This document shows, piece by piece, positions 1-5,148 of a stretch of 6,269 bases of DNA. Position 1 is the first letter of the stretch. Each line of letters begins with the position of its first letter. The translations under genes were made by a program, and so were the position numbers. The notes below the pieces were generated by a model that ran no database searches, was not told where the DNA came from, and was given only the letters and a program-made list of their open reading frames with translations. Origin of the DNA: Candidatus Woesearchaeota archaeon (lineage in GTDB: Archaea > Nanobdellota > Nanobdellia > Woesearchaeales > CG1-02-33-12); contig JAFCEA010000040.1 of the NCBI GenBank assembly GCA_017609385.1, positions 1-6,269 of the forward strand, given 5' to 3'.

Positions 1-1
1 A

Positions 2-562
2 GATCCAGATAATCCAATAAAGTTCAGCTATGATCTTGGCATTAACATGCCCTGTTTGTTGCGCAAAAATGAAAAATGCTCTGTTTATGAGGCAAGGCCA
101 TTAAACTGCCGCTTATTTCCGTACTGGATTTTGGTTCAGGAGTTTGTATTTAACAAAAAAGAGATGATTGATGCTTCATACAAATGCATGAATGGCCTTA
201 AATTAAAAAGGGACAATATAAAAAAATACTCTGATTATTCTAAAATAGTTGGAGATATACTGATACAGGAGGCCTCTTTAACAGATAACATACTTTACAA
301 ACTTAATATTAAACATTCACTTGATCTTTCTGAAAACAAGGATTATAAAAAAATATTAAATAAATATAAAAACAAGAAAACCAAGGGTAGTTTAAAAGAG
401 CTTGAGACAGAGAAAATAAGATTAGCTAAAAAAATAGTTGGAAAACTTAAAGATTTAGATATAAAGATGATTGAACAAGAGGCCAAGCGGCCCTTTTTAC
501 TGAAAATAATTGAAAACAACACCAAAAGATTAAATGAAGCAGAGGCTAAGTTAATGAGTTGA
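2..562 (+). CDS. YkgJ-family cysteine-cluster (zinc/iron-chelating) protein, 5'-truncated by the window edge
   Basis: The reading frame is already open at base 2, so this is the C-terminal part of a longer gene; the ATG at 47 lies inside the conserved domain and is not the true start. Visible family signature: PCLL, then KCSVYE, then RPLNCRLFP, then a fourth cysteine in YKCMNG. This matches the second half of the YkgJ (UPF0153/CxxCxxCC) family, whose N-terminal CxxC cysteines would lie upstream of the window. The family is thought to bind a metal ion or Fe-S cluster; its biochemical role is not established. After the cysteines comes a Lys/Glu-rich helical tail of roughly 110 residues that looks like coiled coil and is longer than I expect for the core domain. 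It is the only plus-strand gene here and is convergent with, and overlapped by, the yhbY-like frame. Confidence 0.85.
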   Translation, partial: DPDNPIKFSYDLGINMPCLLRKNEKCSVYEARPLNCRLFPYWILVQEFVFNKKEMIDASYKCMNGLKLKRDNIKKYSDYSKIVGDILIQEASLTDNILYKLNIKHSLDLSENKDYKKILNKYKNKKTKGSLKELETEKIRLAKKIVGKLKDLDIKMIEQEAKRPFLLKIIENNTKRLNEAEAKLMS

Positions 563-771
563 GAGTTTGTTTTCTGGGCAATCTCTTTTGCAACTTCTTT
601 TTTATCTTTCTCATTGATAAATGTCCTTAGAAGTTTTACCTTGATAAGCTTTTTTTTGTTAAGCTGTTTTTTAATCTCTTTTATTGTGTTTTCTGTCAGA
701 CCATTCTTGCCGATTCTTATAACTGGCTCAAGTGTTTTTGCCTTTTCTTTTAATTTATTATTACTGGGCAT
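343..771 (-). CDS. YhbY-like CRM-domain RNA-binding protein with overlapping C-terminal extension
   Basis: Residues 5-73 form a typical CRM/YhbY domain: LKEKAKTLEPVIRIGKNGLT holds the GKNGLT loop (GxxG-type RNA-binding loop), followed by helix ENTIKEIKKQL, strand LIKVKLL and helix KEVAKEIAQKTNSQL. Bacterial YhbY associates with pre-50S ribosomal subunits; archaeal solo CRM proteins are presumed to bind rRNA. The family is usually about 85-100 residues, but this frame runs to 142. From about residue 70 it is antisense to the last 220 nt of the YkgJ gene. The usual last strand (bacterial form VIGKTLVLYR) may be supplied by ASASFNLLVLF (residues 76-86), which needs a two-residue insertion and lacks the usual glycine; the remaining ~55 residues look like antisense shadow. 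The start lies 2 nt after the antiporter stop, with no Shine-Dalgarno, so translational coupling is likely. The domain call is firm; the true 3' end is not. Confidence 0.78.
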   Translation of the reverse strand: MPSNNKLKEKAKTLEPVIRIGKNGLTENTIKEIKKQLNKKKLIKVKLLRTFINEKDKKEVAKEIAQKTNSQLINLASASFNLLVLFSIIFSKKGRLASCSIIFISKSLSFPTIFLANLIFSVSSSFKLPLVFLFLYLFNIFL

Positions 772-773
772 TT

Positions 774-2570
774 TTATACATTATGGTTAAGATTCATTGG
801 ATGTTCCCTGCCAAGTTTTCTTCTTCTGTGCAGCTCATCTATATGTTTTAATTTTGTTTCAAGAATTTTGTTTATATCCCCTGTAAAATCTTCCAGAAGA
901 ATTGAAACATGGTCTCCACCAAGTAAATGCGGCAGTATAACATAATCTGCTCCAGCATCATAAAGAGTTAAAGCTTCATCAACCTGGTTTGCTGTTACAA
1001 ATATAAGTGCCCTTTTATTAACATCTTTAGTTTTCTTTATTAAAAGAAGGTTGTCCTGCTCTTCTGGAACAGTTGATATAACCATCTCTGCCTTATTCAG
1101 CCCAATTCTTTCAAGAATCTCTGAATCACCAATATCACCATAAATGCATGGAACCTTTCTTGCTATTAACCTTTTTATAACATCTGGGTTAAAATCAACT
1201 ATTAACAGGCTTTTTTTCATTTTCTGTACTGTTCTAACAATACTATATCCAATCCTATTATAACCACAAAGAATGATATCTGTTTTTTTATCTTCTGGAA
1301 TATACTCCATTTTTTTAGTTCTAGTTCCTATTTTTTCAAATATCTGCAAGAATACTGAGAGCTTCACATATATACTATTATCAAACTGTATAAGGTAAGA
1401 GGTTAGGGCTATTGTTATAATGGCAAGAAGTATTGTTAAGGAAAATACTCCTTTGGATATATGACCAAGAATAAGCCCCTGGGCAACTATTATCAATGAA
1501 AATTCAGATACCTGTGCCAGTGATATAGAGCTTAAAAAAGATGTCCTTTTTTTGTAATTAAAAAGGCTGCATATAACCATTGTTAGTAATGGCTTGAAGA
1601 TTATTACAAATAATGTAAAGATTATTAATGGAACCAGGATAGTGCGCATCTCACCCAATAATAACTCTAAGCCAAGAGATACAAAGAAGATAGTTGCAAA
1701 AAAATCTTTTAAAGGTTTTACCTTTCCAATAATCTCTACATTATAAGGAAGATTTGCTATGCTTACTCCTGCAATAAATGCACCAATTGCTATTGAAAAT
1801 CCCGGCTTTAATAAATTCAAAACACTATCTGCAAGAACAAAGTTGAAAAAAGGAATCTTAAAAACATAAATTATTATCTGACCGATGTAGTTTGCAAAAA
1901 TAGAGGAAAAGAAACATGTTGTTAAGGCCATTAAAAACAAAAGCTCCTGTGATTTTGCAGCAAACTTGAACAAGCTTGGAAGAATGAACTTGCTTGCGAT
2001 TACTGCTACTGAAAGCAGGATAACTCCCTTTAGCAGGGCAATTACTAGTATTGCCATTGAGAAATTGTTTAGTGTTGTTAATATGGATAAAGCAACTATT
2101 GCAATCAGGTCCTGCATTAATAAGAATCCAATGATTATTCTTCCATGTAAGGTATCAAGCTCTCTCTTATCTGATAAGAGCTTTACAACAACCATTGTAG
2201 AGCTGAAGGCAACTATTAATGCAACGTAAGTTGCTTCAATAGTTAAAAAGCCAAGAGTTGCTGCTATTAAAAAGCCAAATGCAAAAAGTAAAACAAACTG
2301 CATAAGTCCCCCAAAGATTGAAATCGAGGCAACATCCCTTAGTTTCTTTAAGTTAAGCTCAAGACCAACAACAAAAAGAAGAAATGCAATTCCAATCTCA
2401 GACAAGGTTAATATCATGTTTGAGTCTTCTACCAGCCCGAGAAGAGGCCCTATTATAAGTCCTGTTAAAATATAGGCAGGAATCAACGGCTGCTTTAATA
2501 ATCTTGCCAAATAACCTACAATAGTTGCAACAATTATTATAAGACCAATATCCAAAAATATGTTCTCCAT
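774..2570 (-). CDS. KefB-type monovalent cation:proton antiporter (CPA2) with RCK_N/TrkA-N domain
   Basis: A 598-residue membrane protein. Residues 1 to about 395 are strongly hydrophobic, with roughly 12-13 membrane segments and CPA2 hallmarks: PAYILTGLIIGPLLGL (30-45), EIGIAFLLFVVGLEL (58-72), AFSSTMVVVKLL (121-132), LLMQDLIAIV (150-159, with the conserved acidic D154), GAFIAGVSIA (263-272), and PLKDFFATIFFVSLGLEL (286-303). After a linker, a Rossmann RCK_N domain starts at DIILCGYNRIG (431-441), with the acidic end of strand 2 at LLIVD (455-459) and GDIGDSEILERIG (478-490). No RCK_C domain follows, only a basic tail. Expected role is K+ or Na+/H+ exchange at the cytoplasmic membrane, gated by a nucleotide or other ligand on the RCK domain; which ion cannot be read from sequence. 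The nucleotide loop is GYNRIG rather than GxGxxG, with Asn at the second glycine. The start is supported by GAGGTG six nt upstream of the ATG (counting from the GAGG core). Confidence 0.93.
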   Translation of the reverse strand: MENIFLDIGLIIIVATIVGYLARLLKQPLIPAYILTGLIIGPLLGLVEDSNMILTLSEIGIAFLLFVVGLELNLKKLRDVASISIFGGLMQFVLLFAFGFLIAATLGFLTIEATYVALIVAFSSTMVVVKLLSDKRELDTLHGRIIIGFLLMQDLIAIVALSILTTLNNFSMAILVIALLKGVILLSVAVIASKFILPSLFKFAAKSQELLFLMALTTCFFSSIFANYIGQIIIYVFKIPFFNFVLADSVLNLLKPGFSIAIGAFIAGVSIANLPYNVEIIGKVKPLKDFFATIFFVSLGLELLLGEMRTILVPLIIFTLFVIIFKPLLTMVICSLFNYKKRTSFLSSISLAQVSEFSLIIVAQGLILGHISKGVFSLTILLAIITIALTSYLIQFDNSIYVKLSVFLQIFEKIGTRTKKMEYIPEDKKTDIILCGYNRIGYSIVRTVQKMKKSLLIVDFNPDVIKRLIARKVPCIYGDIGDSEILERIGLNKAEMVISTVPEEQDNLLLIKKTKDVNKRALIFVTANQVDEALTLYDAGADYVILPHLLGGDHVSILLEDFTGDINKILETKLKHIDELHRRRKLGREHPMNLNHNV

Positions 2571-2574
2571 GAAA

Positions 2575-2580
2575 CACCTC
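2575..2580 (-). promoter_or_regulatory. Shine-Dalgarno site for the antiporter gene
   Basis: The minus strand reads GAGGTGTTTC directly before the ATG at 2570. GAGGTG is complementary to the archaeal 16S rRNA 3' end (anti-SD CCTCC), with 4 nt between the hexamer and the start codon. It fixes the antiporter start and shows that this gene is translated independently of nnrD upstream. Confidence 0.75.
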
Positions 2581-2600
2581 TTTTTGCTAAAAACTTTTTT

Positions 2601-2615
2601 TATATTATATTTAAA
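2601..2615 (-). promoter_or_regulatory. Candidate archaeal TATA box for the antiporter (and yhbY-like) genes
   Basis: In the 40-nt gap after nnrD, reaching back over its stop codon, the minus strand reads TTTAAATATAATATA. TTTAAATA (2615 to 2608) fits the archaeal box A consensus TTTAWATA. A start about 25 nt downstream would fall near 2586 and leave a leader of about 15 nt containing the GAGGTG ribosome binding site. No clear BRE was identified, and the region is so AT-rich that chance matches are likely, so this is a candidate only. Confidence 0.4.
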
Positions 2616-3492
2616 TCTTTTTATTTAGTTTTTTGATAAACAAGGGAATGTGATATATAAAATCACTGGCAATAAAACCATAGCCCTTTTCCTTTAAGAG
2701 ATAATCTCCTATAATCCCGTTTATAAAAGCAGCAGAGCATGCTGAATCAAACAGGTTGTTTGTTTGTGCTAAAATTCCTGCTGTCAATCCAGCCAAAACA
2801 TCTCCTGTGCCTGCAACACTCATTCCTGCGTTTCCTTTTTTGTTGAACCTGATCTTGTCCTTTGAAATAATAATATCTATTTTTCCTTTTAATAAGATAA
2901 TATTATTTTTTTCAAGAAAATCTTTTAATGCAAATTGTATTTTCTTTGCCTTATTTTCAATTTTTATATTCTTATTAAAGATTTTTTCTAGAATTTTCTT
3001 ATCTTTTAAATTGTTATGCAAAAAAATCCTTAATTCATTTTCATGAGGTGTGATTATTGAATTATTAACCTCAAATGTTAATGCCTTGATTGCATCAGCA
3101 TCAATGACTTTTGGCTTTTTTATGTTTTTTATTATTTTTTGGGAGAATTTTATTGTTTGCTTTCTCATTCCAAAGCCGTTACCCACCAGAATAACATCAA
3201 AGTTCTTGCTTAATTTTATTATTTTACCTGAATGTTTTGATGCAAAGAAATCTCCATTGAATTTCCTTGTTATAAAATCAGGGCTAAAGGTATTTATTGC
3301 CCAGGCAACCTTTTCTGGAGCAGCTATTGTAACTATGTCAATGCCTGATCTGAAAGCTGCCATGCCTGCAAGCATAACAGCACCAATATAATCAACAGAC
3401 CCGCCTATAATTAAAAGCCTGCCATTATTTCCTTTATGGCTTTCTGGTTTTCTTTTTGGCAATTTAAGGTCTTTTTTTGTAATGTATTTCAT
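2611..3492 (-). CDS. nnrD: ADP-dependent NAD(P)H-hydrate dehydratase (YjeF C-terminal/CARKD family)
   Basis: A 293-residue ribokinase-fold enzyme that repairs hydrated NADH and NADPH (NADHX, NADPHX) back to the normal cofactor using a nucleotide phosphate, ADP in prokaryotic members. Motifs in order: HKGNNGRLLIIGGS (19-32), GNGFG at 104-108 (family usually GPGLG), DADAI (131-135), TPHENE (148-153), LKGKIDIII (201-209) and the phosphate-binding/catalytic loop GNAGMSVAGTGDVLAGL (220-236), with D231 as the expected catalytic base. Length fits the dehydratase domain alone; the NnrE epimerase domain often fused at the N-terminus is absent. A Lys/Ile-rich stretch at about 162-195 is more divergent. 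The ATG sits inside ATGA, overlapping the stop of the NFACT-R gene by 4 nt, with no Shine-Dalgarno, so translation is probably coupled to that gene. Confidence 0.93.
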   Translation of the reverse strand: MKYITKKDLKLPKRKPESHKGNNGRLLIIGGSVDYIGAVMLAGMAAFRSGIDIVTIAAPEKVAWAINTFSPDFITRKFNGDFFASKHSGKIIKLSKNFDVILVGNGFGMRKQTIKFSQKIIKNIKKPKVIDADAIKALTFEVNNSIITPHENELRIFLHNNLKDKKILEKIFNKNIKIENKAKKIQFALKDFLEKNNIILLKGKIDIIISKDKIRFNKKGNAGMSVAGTGDVLAGLTAGILAQTNNLFDSACSAAFINGIIGDYLLKEKGYGFIASDFIYHIPLFIKKLNKKI

Positions 3493-4274
3493 TTTGTTTT
3501 TTTAATTCTTGAGCCGCCTGCAGGAATAAACAAGGTTATCTCATCAATGCTTCCACCAATGATTTTTTTAATTTTTTTTGCAATCTCGCTTGTTTTTTCT
3601 TTTCCTTGTTTTATAATAATAAATTTTTCAGAGTTAACTTTTATAGCATTAATTGGGCCGCCAATTATTCTGTTTTCTTTAATACCAACTGCTATCTCTA
3701 ACATAGGGTGCAGGTAGTTTGTTTTGCCTTTTACCATAAAAGCTCCTTTTCCTAGGTATTCTCCTGAACGCGCCTCCTTTGTCAGCTGCTCTGGCTTTAC
3801 ATAAAACACTTCAAGGCTTGACAAGCCCAAACGCCAGGCCCGGCTGTAAGATGCTGTTGCCTGGGCTGCTTCTTCCATTGTTTTGGGGCTTATTTTCTTA
3901 TTATTTGCTTTTACAACAAAAAAAGGTGAGCCTGCCATATCTGTATGGAAAACAATATCATTCTTATCAGTATATTTTTTTATTATAATATCATTGGTTG
4001 TTGCATCCCTTCCGCCAATGCATAGAAATCCTTCTGAGCTAAAGAACCACCTGAATTTTTCATACCATTCTTTTTTTCTAACTGGTTTTTCTGTTCTTTT
4101 TTCAGTTAAACTCTCTTTATTCTTTTTTTCTTTTAACAGTTCCAACTTATTTTGAATTTTCTTTAATGCTTTTTTTGCCCCTTCAAGTTTTTTCCTTGCT
4201 TTCTTTGCTTTTTCAAAATAAACAGCAGCATTTTGCTCAATTGATTTTTTAATATCAAGGGTTATTTTAGTCAT
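3489..4274 (-). CDS. Short NFACT protein: coiled coil plus NFACT-R (DUF814) domain, no NFACT-N
   Basis: A 261-residue protein matching only the C-terminal half of RqcH/NEMF/Rqc2. Residues 6-50 (DIKKSIEQNAAVYFEKAKKA onward) match the segment that starts the coiled coil in full-length NFACT proteins. A charged linker follows, then the NFACT-R domain: EWYEKFRWFFSSEGFLCIGG (69-88) with the GGRDA motif at 87-91, NDIVFHTDMAGSPFFVVK (105-122), EEAAQATASYSRAW (134-147), then SGEYLGKGAFMVKGKTNYL (170-188). Full-length archaeal homologues are about 600-700 residues and carry NFACT-N and HhH domains, which in RqcH/Rqc2 bind tRNA and the large ribosomal subunit during C-terminal tailing. Those are absent, and the 50 nt upstream plus the kaiC-like gene leave no room for them. 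An RNA- or ribosome-binding role is inferred; tailing activity by this chain alone is unlikely. The start lacks a Shine-Dalgarno, fitting a leaderless message. Overlaps nnrD by 4 nt. Confidence 0.9.
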   Translation of the reverse strand: MTKITLDIKKSIEQNAAVYFEKAKKARKKLEGAKKALKKIQNKLELLKEKKNKESLTEKRTEKPVRKKEWYEKFRWFFSSEGFLCIGGRDATTNDIIIKKYTDKNDIVFHTDMAGSPFFVVKANNKKISPKTMEEAAQATASYSRAWRLGLSSLEVFYVKPEQLTKEARSGEYLGKGAFMVKGKTNYLHPMLEIAVGIKENRIIGGPINAIKVNSEKFIIIKQGKEKTSEIAKKIKKIIGGSIDEITLFIPAGGSRIKKTK

Positions 4275-4295
4275 AGGAATATAATTATATCATAA

Positions 4296-4304
4296 CTATT
4301 TATT
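4296..4304 (-). promoter_or_regulatory. Candidate TATA box for a leaderless NFACT-R/nnrD transcript
   Basis: The minus strand reads AATAAATAG in the 50-nt gap after the kaiC-like gene. Its centre is about 26 nt upstream of the NFACT-R ATG, where a TATA box sits for a leaderless archaeal transcript, and no Shine-Dalgarno precedes that ATG. The match to TTTAWATA is imperfect and the gap is AT-rich, so the spacing is the main support. A second AT-rich run (TATAATTATAT, 4282-4292) lies too close to the start to serve as its TATA box. Confidence 0.35.
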
Positions 4305-4324
4305 GTTTTCGAAAATTCTTTAGC

Positions 4325-5137
4325 TTAAACTAACGGAGGTTTTCCTCCCTGTAGAGCATAGAATTTCTTATTCTTGTATTCCAGGGTGAAAACATCTGTG
4401 TTGCAGTCAGTAGACCTCATCTTGACAATTGATATTTCCCTTATAACCTTTCTGAACTTTTCTGTATGCTGCAAGAGAATTATTCCATCTGCCAGATAAT
4501 CCTCAACCTCATATTCACTATACTTGCTTTTGTCAAGGGGCATCTCAGAAATCAAAAAGGTTGTTAATCCAACGTCCCTCAAAAACTCAAATATATAAAA
4601 CAGCCTTGTCCTAGGATCATCAAAGCTTGAGAGAACATATAATGCAGATAATGAATCAAGAACAAACAAATCACATTTTGCCTCTTGCTTGAGCTTTTTG
4701 ATTATGTTTTTTATAACATTCAGCCAGTCACCGCTAGGACCTATTTTTGTTCCTTTTATCTGCTTTCTTATAGTACCTAGATCCGAGATAACTAATGAAC
4801 CACCCTTTGAGGATTTGACATCTTGGATTTTTTCCTTTAATTTTGATATGTCTGACATAACAATAAGGTTAATCTTCGAAAGGTCATAACCCATTTTTTC
4901 TGCATGCTCTAATAGGGATTTAGCTGACTGCTCAAGAGAAACATATAATCCTGTTTTTCCATTCAGTGCCTCATTATACAGCACATTAAAGGCTACACTG
5001 GTTTTCATTGTTCCAGCAGTACCGCAAATCAAGGTTACATATCCTTCTGGAATCCCCCCCTGAAGCTGATCATCAAAGCCTTCTATATAAAGCTTAATTC
5101 TCTTTAACTCCTCATTTTTTCTCAGTTCCTTAACCAT
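4325..5137 (-). CDS. KaiC-like RecA-superfamily ATPase, single domain
   Basis: About 270 residues, one KaiC/RadA-type ATPase domain. Numbered from the ATG at 5137: YIEGFDDQLQGGIPEGYVTL (17-36) is the typical KaiC lead-in (GfD.ll.GGip.G); Walker A is GTAGTMKTS (39-47); YVSLEQ (65-70) carries the catalytic-glutamate position; Walker B is CDLFVLDSLSAL (155-166); and EISIVKMRSTD (234-244) matches the KaiC C-terminal I.KMRgT element. It should bind and hydrolyse ATP and may form hexamers; archaeal single-domain KaiC-like proteins mostly have unknown targets. Oddities: Met replaces the usual Gly before the Walker A lysine, and the second Glu of the KaiC EE pair is Gln. An in-frame ATG at 5149 would add four residues (MEGK) and overlap the upstream stop (TAATG), but a GGAGGG ribosome binding site lies within that extension and favours 5137. 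It follows the propeller gene in a probable operon. Confidence 0.88.
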   Translation of the reverse strand: MVKELRKNEELKRIKLYIEGFDDQLQGGIPEGYVTLICGTAGTMKTSVAFNVLYNEALNGKTGLYVSLEQSAKSLLEHAEKMGYDLSKINLIVMSDISKLKEKIQDVKSSKGGSLVISDLGTIRKQIKGTKIGPSGDWLNVIKNIIKKLKQEAKCDLFVLDSLSALYVLSSFDDPRTRLFYIFEFLRDVGLTTFLISEMPLDKSKYSEYEVEDYLADGIILLQHTEKFRKVIREISIVKMRSTDCNTDVFTLEYKNKKFYALQGGKPPLV

Positions 5138-5141
5138 TTTT

Positions 5142-5147
5142 CCCTCC
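5142..5147 (-). promoter_or_regulatory. Shine-Dalgarno site deciding the KaiC-like start
   Basis: The minus strand reads ATGGAGGGAAAAATGG from 5149. GGAGGG with a 4-nt spacer points at the second ATG (5137). The first ATG (5149) has no Shine-Dalgarno at a workable distance, though it could be used by re-initiation at the TAATG stop-start overlap with the propeller gene. Confidence 0.7.
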
Positions 5148-5148
5148 A

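Noticed and set aside
47..49. ATG at 47 as the real start of the YkgJ-family gene
   Set aside because: The frame is open to the window edge and this Met sits within the conserved cysteine motif, so the start must lie upstream of the window.
1966..2229. Plus-strand open frame of 87 codons inside the antiporter gene
   Set aside because: Antisense shadow of a well-supported membrane protein gene; no recognisable domain and no ribosome binding site seen.
2756..3717. Three plus-strand open frames opposite nnrD and the NFACT-R gene
   Set aside because: Their hydrophobic Phe/Ile/Ser-rich products are what the complement of Lys-rich minus-strand genes yields; both opposing genes have strong family motifs.
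3779..4155. Plus-strand frames opposite the NFACT-R gene
   Set aside because: Antisense shadows of the conserved R domain; no family resemblance.
4689..4889. Plus-strand frame opposite the KaiC-like gene
   Set aside because: Antisense shadow lying between the Walker motifs of a clear ATPase.
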